Assembly (NCBI RefSeq): GCF_000369625.1
Contig: NZ_KB850111.1
Span: forward strand, 314,038-378,037
Direction: 5' to 3'
Length of the DNA: 64,000 nucleotides
From: Acinetobacter variabilis
GTDB lineage: Bacteria; Pseudomonadota; Gammaproteobacteria; Pseudomonadales; Moraxellaceae
The notes beneath the pieces were generated by a model. The model worked only from the letters and a program-made list of their open reading frames with translations, was not told the origin of the DNA and did not search any database. A program made the position numbers and the translations under genes. Below are positions 54,840 through 64,000 of the stretch, piece after piece. Every line of letters starts with the position of its first letter. Positions within the stretch are counted from its first letter, which is position 1.

Positions 54840-55634
54840 CTAGGCAAACACCGTCACTGTCTGTCTGGCCATCGCAATCAGCCGATTTTCTGCATCCCAC
54901 AGATAGGCATGTTCTGTTGAATAACCATCAGCCGCATGGTCGGTAATCACTTTATATTTAAACCAATCATGTAGCTGATGCTGCACTGGATGCACATAGG
55001 TTACAGTCCAGGTCAGGCTGCTCGCCGGGGCCAGTGTCTGAAACATCGGTAACACCCCAGGTGGCCAGATATCAAAAATGGCCATCAGGTCAGCTAACTG
55101 AAATTCACGGTCAGAATGTTGATCTGGATGGAAGCGGCACCAGCCTTCAAAATCAGGACGTACACTTGAACTGCACGGCAGATTCAAATCCGCCCATCTG
55201 AGTTCAAAATGATCAAAACACTTTGGAAGCTTGAACTGTGCAGGAATCTGGAACAGGATTTCAGGAGGAGCATAATCCGGAGCCTGGATTTCCTGATGTA
55301 CCTGAATGCTAGAATCGCGCGCTACGCCGAAACTGGCAATCAGAATGCTTTGAACAGCGTCATCCTGCCATAGACGCACTTCGATGGTAGTGACCGATTT
55401 GCCTTCACGCAGAATTTCCTCAGTCAGGCGTGCTTTGCCTTCCTGTACCGGGCCAACAAAAGTCACACTGGTACTCAGCAGACGTTTAGCAGGATCATTG
55501 ATTGTTACCACGGCTTTTTGCATCATGACTGCAGCCGCAAGTCCGCCGTAGATGGTTCTCCCTTGCTCCCAGCCTGTCGGCATTTCAATCCATTCTTGCT
55601 GCGCAATTTGTGCGTACAGTGCTTGCAACGACAT
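54840..55634 (-). CDS. Thioesterase family protein (double hotdog, acyl-CoA)
   Basis: This 264-residue protein has two hotdog halves, like TesB-type acyl-CoA thioesterases. The first contains WIEMPTGWEQGRTIYGGLAAAVMMQ and TSVTFVGPVQEGKARL. The second contains REFQLADLMAIFDIWPPGVL, LTWTVTYVHPV and the closing AYLWDAENRLIAMARQTVTVF. This matches the PF13622-type thioesterase-like superfamily. No signal peptide is seen. It lies about 120 bases from uvrC and 95 bases upstream of pgsA on the same strand. The physiological substrate is unknown. Confidence 0.85.
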   Translation of the reverse strand: MSLQALYAQIAQQEWIEMPTGWEQGRTIYGGLAAAVMMQKAVVTINDPAKRLLSTSVTFVGPVQEGKARLTEEILREGKSVTTIEVRLWQDDAVQSILIASFGVARDSSIQVHQEIQAPDYAPPEILFQIPAQFKLPKCFDHFELRWADLNLPCSSSVRPDFEGWCRFHPDQHSDREFQLADLMAIFDIWPPGVLPMFQTLAPASSLTWTVTYVHPVQHQLHDWFKYKVITDHAADGYSTEHAYLWDAENRLIAMARQTVTVFA

Positions 55635-55752
55635 ATCGATCCTTCAACTTTGTCTGATGAACCGATATATTGCTGGAAAAATCTATGAATAGAAATGACC
55701 TTTGACTCGAAGGTCAATGTGCATTTTTGCACTTGTAATTGATATAAAACGA

Positions 55753-57552
55753 TTACTCATGCAGAACTTTATAAATCATCCGGGCCATCACAGAACCCAG
55801 ACCTGGTACGAGTTGCAGGTCTTTTTCTGAAGCTTTAAGCACGCCCTGAATCCCGCCAAAATGGGTCAATAAATCACGACGGCGCTTCGGCCCCAGTCCC
55901 GGAATCACCTCCAATACCGATGAGCCACGTTTTTTATCGCGTTTGGCCCGATGCCGGGTAATAGCAAAACGGTGGGCTTCATCACGTACCTGCTGGATTA
56001 GATGCAGGGCCTTATGATCTTCTGGAAGCTGAATCTTGCTGCCATCGGTAAAATGCAGAGTTTCCAAACCTGGCTTACGCCCTTCACCTTTAGACACACC
56101 AACCATAAAGGCATCCAGTCCAAGTTCCTGCATGACTTCCATCGCCATATGCAACTGCCCTTTACCACCATCAATCAGCAGCAAATCTGGCAGCATGGCT
56201 TTTTTATAACGACGGGTTAAGGCCTGACGCATCGCGGCATAGTCATCACCTGCCTGAATATCATTGATAGAAAACTGACGATAATCGCGTTTGCGCGCGC
56301 CTCCACTATCAAAGACTACGCAAGAAGCAACCGTATCTTCACCCATGGTATGCGAGATATCGAAACACTCAATCCGATCTACCGGCCGTCCCACCACCTC
56401 TTCTAACTGATGGAAACGTTCATTCAATTCAAAGTGATTAGCCAGCTTGCCCTGAATGGCATGCTGCACATTCATCTGTGCCAGTTCCAGCCATTCGGCA
56501 CGGGTTTCCCGGACTTTGGACTTGATCTGAATCTTCTTATTAAAATGTTGAGAAAGTGCGGCTTCAAGTTCCTTCCGATCTGGCATTTCAATATTCACGA
56601 TCAGTTCAGATGGAATTTCATCAGCAACCTGAAAATAGAAATTGGCAATAAAATCCGAGAGCATTTGCCCCAGATCATCACTCAGCATATCCGGAAAATA
56701 GCCTTTACCGCCGAGCATCTTGCCATTACGCACATGCATGATCTGCACACAAGTCACCCCTGCCTGATAGGCAATCGCCAGAATATCTGCCTCACCTTTG
56801 ACTTTATAAATCGCTTGCTGGGCCTGTACATCACGCAGTAACGCCATCCGGTCACGATAAAATACCGCTTTTTCAAATTCCAGATTTTCTGCGGCTGCTT
56901 CCATCTTGGCAATCAGTTCCTGATTCAGCTCTTTAGTATCGCCTTGCAGGAAGCGAATCGAGTTATTAACATCTTCCTGATAATCCTCAGGTGAAATCAG
57001 GCCGACACAAGGGCCGGAACAGCGCTTGATCTGATATTGCAAACAAGGTCGAGTACGATTGGCAAAGAAACCATTCTCACAGGAACGTACATTGAATAAT
57101 TTTTGCAGAATAACCAAAGTATCGCGAGCATTGTAAGCACTCGGATAAGGTCCAAAAAACTTGCCGACCTGATGTTTGCCCTTGCCGCGACCGCTGGCAA
57201 TCCGCGGATAAGGCTTGTCTGCAGAAACAAAAATATAGACATAGGATTTGTCATCACGCAGCATGATGTTATACGGCGGACGATGCAGCTTGATCAGGTT
57301 TTGCTCTAAGAGTAAAGCTTCAGTTTCTGAACGCACCACCAAAGTTTGAATGTCATAAATCCGTGCCACCAAAGCTTGAGTCTTGGGATGATCAAGGGTT
57401 TTGACAAAATAACTGGACACCCGATTTTTCAGGTTTTTGGCTTTTCCCACATATAAGAGTTCGCCATCTTTGCCATACATCCGGTAGACCCCGGGTAAGG
57501 TGGTCATATTGGCCAAGATTTTTTCAATATGAGGGCGTGCGTTCTCGTTCAC
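55753..57552 (-). CDS. uvrC: Excinuclease ABC subunit C
   Basis: This 599-residue protein has the GIY-YIG nuclease domain at its N-terminus ([26 protein letters not shown] reported as residues 18-43, catalytic Tyr/Arg within). A Cys-rich segment follows ([17 protein letters not shown]), then a UVR motif ([19 protein letters not shown]), the RNase H-like C-terminal nuclease ([30 protein letters not shown]), and a helix-hairpin-helix tail ([19 protein letters not shown]). It makes both incisions in nucleotide excision repair after UvrA/UvrB. It is divergent from the AAA+ gene. Confidence 0.97.
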   Translation of the reverse strand: MNENARPHIEKILANMTTLPGVYRMYGKDGELLYVGKAKNLKNRVSSYFVKTLDHPKTQALVARIYDIQTLVVRSETEALLLEQNLIKLHRPPYNIMLRDDKSYVYIFVSADKPYPRIASGRGKGKHQVGKFFGPYPSAYNARDTLVILQKLFNVRSCENGFFANRTRPCLQYQIKRCSGPCVGLISPEDYQEDVNNSIRFLQGDTKELNQELIAKMEAAAENLEFEKAVFYRDRMALLRDVQAQQAIYKVKGEADILAIAYQAGVTCVQIMHVRNGKMLGGKGYFPDMLSDDLGQMLSDFIANFYFQVADEIPSELIVNIEMPDRKELEAALSQHFNKKIQIKSKVRETRAEWLELAQMNVQHAIQGKLANHFELNERFHQLEEVVGRPVDRIECFDISHTMGEDTVASCVVFDSGGARKRDYRQFSINDIQAGDDYAAMRQALTRRYKKAMLPDLLLIDGGKGQLHMAMEVMQELGLDAFMVGVSKGEGRKPGLETLHFTDGSKIQLPEDHKALHLIQQVRDEAHRFAITRHRAKRDKKRGSSVLEVIPGLGPKRRRDLLTHFGGIQGVLKASEKDLQLVPGLGSVMARMIYKVLHE

Positions 57553-57776
57553 CTAAAACCTATTTTTCACCTGCAATATGCAGATATATGTGATGTTTAA
57601 TGTGTCATTTTCAAGCGATGACACAAAATTCATCCGAACTGTCATCCAAAGTGAAACAGGTTATGCCCAGACCGCCGTATTTATAAGCAACCCAATATGG
57701 TGTGATTGCTAAAAGCTATAAGTCGCCTGAACTAACTATGCTATGCTCGACAGGTTCAATCTCGAGATGATCCAAG

Positions 57777-58840
57777 ATGACAAGTTCCCAATCCGGTATT
57801 CATGTTGTGCAACCTGCCACCTCTAGCCATAGCCAGTCTGAGCGTGACCGTTTGATTGGGAAACCGCGTTTTCATTTTGAACCTCAGACTGTGATGCAGT
57901 TGCTAGGGAACGGATCATCGGTCAGGATGCCGCCTTAAATGAAATTGAAAAAATGCTGCATGTGGTCAAGGCTGACTTTTCCAGTCCAGAACGTCCGCTT
58001 TCGGTTACCTTAATGCTTGGCCCGACCGGTGTCGGCAAGACTGAGACGGTACGCCTGATTGCCGAAGCGATTTATGGCCGTCCAGATGCTTTCTGCCGGA
58101 TTGATATGAATACTTTAGCGCAGGAACATTATGCAGCTGCCCTGACCGGCGCGCCTCCGGGTTATGTGGGCTCTAAAGAAGGCCATAGCCTGTTTGATGA
58201 AACCGCTATTGCCGGAAGCCATACCCGCCCCGGCATCATGCTATTTGATGAACTGGAAAAAGCCAGTACTGAAGTAATTCGTGGCCTGATGAATGTACTG
58301 GATACCGGCCGACTGACGTTGACTGCTGGTACCAAAACCATCGATTTTCGTAACTGCATGATTTTTATGACCAGTAATGTCGGTGCACAGGCCGCGCAAC
58401 AATATCTGGAAAAACTCAGCTATCTGCCGCAGAAAATGCAGCAATTGTGTCTAAAAAAAGTACCGACCCAGCAGATCATTGAAAAAGTCATGCAGCGCAA
58501 GTTTGATCCAGAGTTCCTGAACCGGATTGACCGTACCTTGCACTATCAGGCCATCCAAAATGATGTCCTGCCACGACTGGTTGAGATTGAGCTGGATAAA
58601 TTAAATCAACGTCTACAACACCAGAAACGACAGATTCACCTCACTGATGCAGCCAAGGCTCATTTTTATCAAGGCCATGACATCCGTTATGGAGCCCGTC
58701 ATCTGGGCCGAAAAATACGGACTGAACTGGAACCAATCTTAGCGATTTATTTCCTGAACCATCCAGAACAACTGCAACTCCATCTGGACTGCATTAATGG
58801 TCAATTGCTAGTTCAGCCTCAATCATCCAATTCCAATTAA
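57777..58840 (+). pseudogene. ClpA-like AAA+ ATPase with a one-base frameshift
   Basis: ATG at 57777 opens a frame (MTSSQSGIHVVQ...) that runs to codon 42-44 (QLL) and then goes out of frame near 57905-57908. Shifting by one base there joins it to the frame that continues RERIIGQDAALNEIEKML and on to 58840. The joined protein of about 354 residues has Walker A GPTGVGKT, Walker B IMLFDELEKA, sensor MTSNVG, DPEFLNRID and the ClpB/A C-terminal D2-small domain (IRYGARHLGRKI). It resembles the D2 half of Clp ATPases. Either a real mutation has broken the gene or a base is missing in this sequence. An internal ATG at 57953 gives a 295-residue product that keeps the P-loop. Confidence 0.78.
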
Positions 58841-59253
58841 ACTGTTTGATGCGCTCGAATCGCCTGAATCAATGCATCCGGGTCTTTAGGTGAAATCAGG
58901 ACATATTTTTGCCGATCTGCCAATGTATAGCTGACTTTTAAACGCTTGAAAGACAAAGCAGGTGCAATTTCTGAGTGATCTGTAGGCTGGATATTTTGAA
59001 TCGAACCAAGTGGAATTTGCCAGCTCAGCCATAGGCTTTTAATGGTCAATTGCCCATCTTGGACGATATAACGGGTACTCCAAACCGGCCACCAGACCAA
59101 GATGATTGTGAGTATATAAACTGCGGTATGTACCGGATATTGAGCCATCGTCCCTTTGGCCTGCATGGTCAGTAGTAATTGCAATAACAAACCGCTCATA
59201 CAAATCAAGAATGCCAGCAGCCACCAGTCTTTTTTGGAACGAAATACACGCAT
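58837..59253 (-). CDS. PH-domain-like membrane protein (bPH/DUF1200 type)
   Basis: This 138-residue protein has two membrane helices (about residues 9-28 and 41-60). A C-terminal bacterial pleckstrin-homology-like domain follows, with RYIVQDGQLTIKSLWLSWQIPLG and KYVLISPKDPDALIQAI. ATG at 59253 was chosen: an AGGGGG ribosome-binding site lies six bases upstream; the TTG at 59286 is not supported. Its stop codon overlaps that of the AAA+ gene by four bases (convergent), with no terminator between. Role unknown. Confidence 0.8.
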   Translation of the reverse strand: MRVFRSKKDWWLLAFLICMSGLLLQLLLTMQAKGTMAQYPVHTAVYILTIILVWWPVWSTRYIVQDGQLTIKSLWLSWQIPLGSIQNIQPTDHSEIAPALSFKRLKVSYTLADRQKYVLISPKDPDALIQAIRAHQTV

Positions 59254-59319
59254 CATCTTCCCCCTATTTTGTTTTATCTTACACAAAATCAGAATGATGT
59301 GGTGAATCTCTATAAGTAA

Positions 59320-59342
59320 TAAAAAACGCCCTGAGGGGCGTT
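59320..59342 (-). terminator. Terminator of lpxO
   Basis: The arms AACGCCC and GGGCGTT, with loop TGAG, are followed on the minus strand by T6 or more, 20 bases past the stop codon. Confidence 0.86.
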
Positions 59343-59361
59343 CTATATTTTGTTTTGCAGC

Positions 59362-60279
59362 TTAGGCAAACAGATAAGGACGAACAAAGATCAGGAAGAA
59401 AATACCTAGCATCAGGAACCATTTCAGGAAATAGTACAGCTGGCGGTTTTGTGCTTTTAAAGCCTTAGCCTTGACACGAAGTTGATAAACATAACCAAAG
59501 ACCTTGTTTAAGCCACCGGTCTGATCTCCGACTTCATTCGGTGAACTGGCTGCCGTCATTACCTTTTTGCCAAACCAGTGATTAAAGCGTTCCATCCAGC
59601 GGGTTTTTAAAGGTCGCTCGACATCTGCAAAGAAAATGATCCGGTTCTGGTCAGTCTTGTTTTCGGCATAGTGGATATAAGTTTCATCAAATACCACGCT
59701 CTCGCCGTCGCGCCAGGAATAACGCTGACCATCGACATCGATAAAGCAGCGGTCATCATTCGGGGTCATTAAGCCCAAGTGATAACGCAATGAACCGGCA
59801 TACGGGTCACGATGACGGACCAGACGGCTGTCAGGTGCCAGCTCGGTAAACATGGCCGCCTTAATCGTTGGCAAGGTTTTGAGCAAGGCGGTAGTTTTTG
59901 GGCAGAGTTCTGCTGCAGAGGGATGCGCCGAGTCATACCATTTTAAATAGAAGCGTTTCCAGCCCGTCTTAAAAAATGAGTTAAACCCTAGGTCATCATA
60001 TTTACTCGAAGCCTTGATCCCACCTTTCTGATAGAGCGCCTGTGCTTCGTCACGAATCATTTCCCAGTTTTCATCCAGCACTTTTAGGTCTTTAAAATGC
60101 TGCGTATCGATATAAGGCTGATTCGGTACGCGTGAAAAGGCGTACATCAGAAAATTGATCGGTGCAAACAGGGTCGAATGGTCAAAAAACTGGCGATAAA
60201 AAGAATGCCGAACTGTGCCACGTCGCTGAATATATAACGCTGAGATGACAAAGATGGCCAAAATAATCCACTTAAACAT
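59362..60279 (-). CDS. lpxO: Lipid A 2-hydroxylase LpxO-like (aspartyl/asparaginyl beta-hydroxylase fold)
   Basis: This 305-residue protein has a membrane helix at each end (FKWIILAIFVISALYI, and LKWFLMLGIFFLIFVRP near the C-terminus). A Fe(II)/2-oxoglutarate dioxygenase core lies between, with HRDPYAGSLRYHLGL (HxD) and the second iron His and 2OG-binding Arg in FDETYIHYAENKTDQNRIIFF. LpxO enzymes hydroxylate a lipid A acyl chain at C2, which affects polymyxin tolerance. The frame runs to 60462, but ATG at 60279 starts the conserved part. It is divergent from fadB. Confidence 0.88.
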   Translation of the reverse strand: MFKWIILAIFVISALYIQRRGTVRHSFYRQFFDHSTLFAPINFLMYAFSRVPNQPYIDTQHFKDLKVLDENWEMIRDEAQALYQKGGIKASSKYDDLGFNSFFKTGWKRFYLKWYDSAHPSAAELCPKTTALLKTLPTIKAAMFTELAPDSRLVRHRDPYAGSLRYHLGLMTPNDDRCFIDVDGQRYSWRDGESVVFDETYIHYAENKTDQNRIIFFADVERPLKTRWMERFNHWFGKKVMTAASSPNEVGDQTGGLNKVFGYVYQLRVKAKALKAQNRQLYYFLKWFLMLGIFFLIFVRPYLFA

Positions 60280-60752
60280 ATCAATACCCAAAAAGAACGG
60301 GGAAAAAATAAAAAAGTCACATCTGAGCCGCATTATAACAAAGCTGCTTTTGCTCTCCCTACCCGCTTGTAGAACACAGCGTTGCATACATTTTCTTACA
60401 TCCATAGCGGCTGATTTGAATCTCAATTGACTATTTTGACCAAAACACCACACAACAAACATTCCCTATCTGGTCAATTTGCGTTATAAAAACACCGCGA
60501 CAGCAATAAAAAAGTGAAATTGAAACAATAACTTCATTACACTGCGATAACGGTTCACTGTATTCCTGATATGACAACACCTTGATTGAGCGATAAAAAT
60601 TGATGACCCTTGCGTCACGGCTTGATACAACTTGTGTTGTTCTTTTTGGATATAGTTATCGTAAGATTAGCGAAGTAAAAAAGTGCGCGGGAAATGCGCG
60701 CTTGCTTCACAACATCAACTTAGAAGTCCTCCAAAATAAAGGAGATCAGGGC
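60280..60752. promoter_or_regulatory. Divergent region between lpxO and fadB
   Basis: This 473 bp region has no gene and holds the promoters of lpxO and fadB. Near fadB it has a hairpin-like G/C segment (GCGCG...CGCGC at 60683-60701). The short word CCTCC (60728-60732) can pair with the GGAG ribosome-binding site of fadB (60741-60744), which might dampen translation. TATAAA-type -10 candidates occur near 60485 but no confident promoter or fatty-acid regulator site was placed. Confidence 0.4.
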
Positions 60753-62903
60753 ATGATCCACGCTGGCAATGCCATTACCGTCCAAATGCTTGAGGACGGA
60801 ATTGCAGAATTCCGCTTTGACTTACAAGGTGAGTCGGTTAACAAATTCAACCGTGCAACGATTGAAGATTTCAAGGCTGCGATTGACGCAGTTTCCGCTG
60901 CTGACATTCAGGGTTTAATCGTGACTTCAGGTAAGTCTACATTTATTGTAGGTGCTGACATTACTGAATTCGGCGATAACTTTGCTCAAGGCGAACAGGC
61001 AATTGTTGACTGGGCACTACCAGTTCATGAAATTTTTAACAGCTTCGAAGACCTGGACATTCCTAAAGTTGCCGCGATTAACGGTATGGCACTAGGTGGC
61101 GGTTTCGAGATGTGCTTAGTCTGTGACTACCGTGTGATGTCAGAACAGGCGCAAGTCGGCCTGCCTGAAATCAAACTTGGTATCTTCCCTGGTTTCGGTG
61201 GTACGGTTCGTTTAAGCCGTCTGATCGGTATCGACAATGCAGTTGAATGGATGGCCATGGCTACTCCGAAAAAACCGGCTGCTGCACTGAAAGATGGTGC
61301 GGTTGATGCGGTTGTTGCTGCAGACAAACTGAAAGATGCTGCGATTGACCTGGTGAAACAGGCGATTCACGGCCGTTTAGACTGGCAGGCAAAACGCCAG
61401 GAAAAACTGGATCCAATCAAGCTGAACATGCTTGAGCAAATGATGGCGTTCAATACGGCGAAAGGTGCGGTTCTTGCAAAAGCAAACCCTGCTCAATACC
61501 CAGCGCCTAAACTATTGCTTGATTCTCTTCAGGCAGGTGCAAGCTTACACCGCGATGAAGCGCTTAAAGTTGAAGCTCAAGGCTTTGCGAAAGCTGCGGT
61601 AACTCCACAAGCGGGTGCGTTAATCGGTCTGTTCCTGAACGACCAGGTGGTGAAGAAAACTTCTAAGAAATATGAACAAGGTGCACATCCAGTGAACCAG
61701 GCTGCCGTTCTAGGCGCAGGAATCATGGGTGGTGGTATTGCTTACCAGGCGGCAAGCAAAGGCACTCCAATCATCATGAAAGACATCGGTAACCAGCAAC
61801 TTGCACTGGGTATGTCTGAAGCAAACAAACTGCTGACCAAGCAGGTTGAACGCAAGAAGATGAAGCCGGCGCAAATGGGTGAAACCCTTGCCCGCATCCG
61901 TCCTACTTTAAGCTATGACGAGTTTAAAGAAGTCGACATCGTGATCGAAGCAGTAACTGAAAACCCGAAAGTGAAAGGCATCGTACTGAAAGAAACTGAA
62001 TCCAAAGTACGTGAAAACACGATTATTGCGTCTAACACATCTACGATTTCAATCACGCGTCTGGCTGAAAATCTGGAACGTCCTGAAAACTTCGTCGGTA
62101 TGCACTTCTTTAACCCGGTACACATGATGCCACTGGTAGAAGTGATTCGTGGTGAGAAGACTTCTGCTGAAGCGATTGCAACGACTGTTGTTCTTGCTCA
62201 GAAAATGGGTAAAACACCAATCGTGGTCAATGACTGTCCGGGCTTCCTGGTAAACCGCGTACTGTTCCCTTACTTCGGTGCATTTGACCTGTTACTGAAA
62301 GATGGTGCTGACTTCCAGCAAATTGACAAAGTGATGGAAAAATTCGGCTGGCCTATGGGTCCTGCTTACCTGATGGACGTGGTTGGTATCGATACTGGCG
62401 TTCACGGTGCAGAAGTCATGGCTGAAGGCTTCCCGGATCGTATGAAACCTGATTTCAAAGGTTCAATCCAAGTAATGTACGAAAACAACCGTCTGGGTCA
62501 AAAGAATGACGTTGGTTTCTACAAATACGAACTTGACCGTAAAGGCAAAAAAGCCAAAGTGGTTGATCCAACTGCATACGAGCTTGTGGCATCTGTTGCA
62601 ACTGCTGAAAAACGCGAATTTGATCCTCAAGAGATCATTGACCGTATGATGCTGGCTTTCTGTAACGAAACTGTTCGTTGCCTGGAAGACAACATTGTTG
62701 CAACTCCAGCTGAAGCAGATATGGCGATGATCATGGGTGTAGGTTTCCCTCCATTCCGTGGCGGTCCATGCCGTTATATCGACCAGACTGGTGTAGCTGA
62801 GTATGTTGCACTTTGCGACAAATACGCGCACTTAGGTAAGGCTTATGAAGCGCCGCAATCATTGCGCGACATGGCTGCTAACAACAAAAAATTCTACGGT
62901 TAA
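60753..62903 (+). CDS. fadB: Fatty acid oxidation complex alpha subunit FadB
   Basis: This 716-residue protein has an enoyl-CoA hydratase/isomerase domain at its N-terminus ([36 protein letters not shown], the catalytic Glu in [19 protein letters not shown]). A 3-hydroxyacyl-CoA dehydrogenase domain follows, with the NAD-binding [17 protein letters not shown] and [20 protein letters not shown] with the catalytic His. It performs the middle steps of beta-oxidation with FadA. ATG at 60753 has a GGAG ribosome-binding site; the frame to 60600 is not part of the family. Promoter region is shared with divergent lpxO. fadA follows, 12 bases away. Confidence 0.97.
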   Translation: MIHAGNAITVQMLEDGIAEFRFDLQGESVNKFNRATIEDFKAAIDAVSAADIQGLIVTSGKSTFIVGADITEFGDNFAQGEQAIVDWALPVHEIFNSFEDLDIPKVAAINGMALGGGFEMCLVCDYRVMSEQAQVGLPEIKLGIFPGFGGTVRLSRLIGIDNAVEWMAMATPKKPAAALKDGAVDAVVAADKLKDAAIDLVKQAIHGRLDWQAKRQEKLDPIKLNMLEQMMAFNTAKGAVLAKANPAQYPAPKLLLDSLQAGASLHRDEALKVEAQGFAKAAVTPQAGALIGLFLNDQVVKKTSKKYEQGAHPVNQAAVLGAGIMGGGIAYQAASKGTPIIMKDIGNQQLALGMSEANKLLTKQVERKKMKPAQMGETLARIRPTLSYDEFKEVDIVIEAVTENPKVKGIVLKETESKVRENTIIASNTSTISITRLAENLERPENFVGMHFFNPVHMMPLVEVIRGEKTSAEAIATTVVLAQKMGKTPIVVNDCPGFLVNRVLFPYFGAFDLLLKDGADFQQIDKVMEKFGWPMGPAYLMDVVGIDTGVHGAEVMAEGFPDRMKPDFKGSIQVMYENNRLGQKNDVGFYKYELDRKGKKAKVVDPTAYELVASVATAEKREFDPQEIIDRMMLAFCNETVRCLEDNIVATPAEADMAMIMGVGFPPFRGGPCRYIDQTGVAEYVALCDKYAHLGKAYEAPQSLRDMAANNKKFYG

Positions 62904-62915
62904 GGAGTGACGTGA

Positions 62916-64000
<1,085 letters not shown>

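Noticed and set aside
57900-57910. Programmed -1 frameshift in the AAA+ gene
   Set aside because: No slippery heptamer precedes the shift point and no downstream stimulatory hairpin was seen; a one-base deletion or sequencing error is simpler.

Overview
This is a 64 kb stretch of gammaproteobacterial chromosome, almost certainly Acinetobacter. The evidence is the gene order and protein forms: a scattered type II secretion block gspN-gspC-gspD, the argH/algZ-algR-hemC-hemD-hemX-hemY arrangement, an ompR-envZ pair, a dodecin, an LpxO-type lipid A hydroxylase, a fadB-fadA operon, and a 1362-residue RpoB. Most of the window is core genome. No prophage, integrase, insertion sequence or CRISPR array was seen.

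Layout. 1-6.3 kb: end of a probable ubiB, a patatin-like phospholipase, a small membrane protein, a DUF2075 nuclease/helicase-like protein (the most accessory-looking gene) and tex. 6.6-11.8 kb: ompR and envZ, unusually separated by a repeat-bearing spacer, then an acetyl-CoA hydrolase/CoA-transferase and a DsbA-family oxidoreductase. 11.9-16.1 kb: dodecin and several uncharacterised genes, including an outer-membrane protein carrying twelve tandem copies of a hexanucleotide and a tiny secreted protein with three repeat units. 16.3-23.3 kb: htpG, an LprI-like protein, OmpW, an Na+/H+ antiporter-family permease, an alpha/beta hydrolase, a DUF4442 protein and a glycine-zipper lipoprotein.

23.5-37.7 kb, all on the minus strand, is the information-processing block read as tRNA-Thr(TGT), tRNA-Tyr, tRNA-Gly, tRNA-Thr(GGT), tuf, tRNA-Trp, secE, nusG, rplK, rplA, rplJ, rplL, rpoB, rpoC. 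It has recognisable promoters ahead of the tRNA cluster and secE, an L10-leader region, a terminator-like attenuator between rplL and rpoB, and interspersed palindromes between rplA/rplJ and rpoB/rpoC.

37.8-51.6 kb, also minus strand: trpE (with a short leader ORF) and gph; gspN-gspC-gspD followed by an FHA-domain membrane protein; an H-NS-like protein; a hotdog thioesterase; the heme genes hemC-hemD-hemX-hemY; and the algZ/algR two-component pair, whose first codons overlap those of the divergent argH. 51.6-64 kb: argH, yggX, a 776 bp gap with a candidate C-rich small RNA, pgsA, a thioesterase, uvrC, a frameshifted ClpA-like AAA+ gene, a PH-domain membrane protein, lpxO, and the fatty-acid beta-oxidation operon fadB-fadA, which runs off the end of the window.

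Points most worth following up are the small RNA candidate at about 53985-54078, the DUF2075 gene boxed between two near-identical terminator hairpins, the broken AAA+ gene, the repeat family shared by the rplA-rplJ spacer and the yggX 3' end, and the trpE leader ORF. All calls come from reading the sequence; no database search was run.
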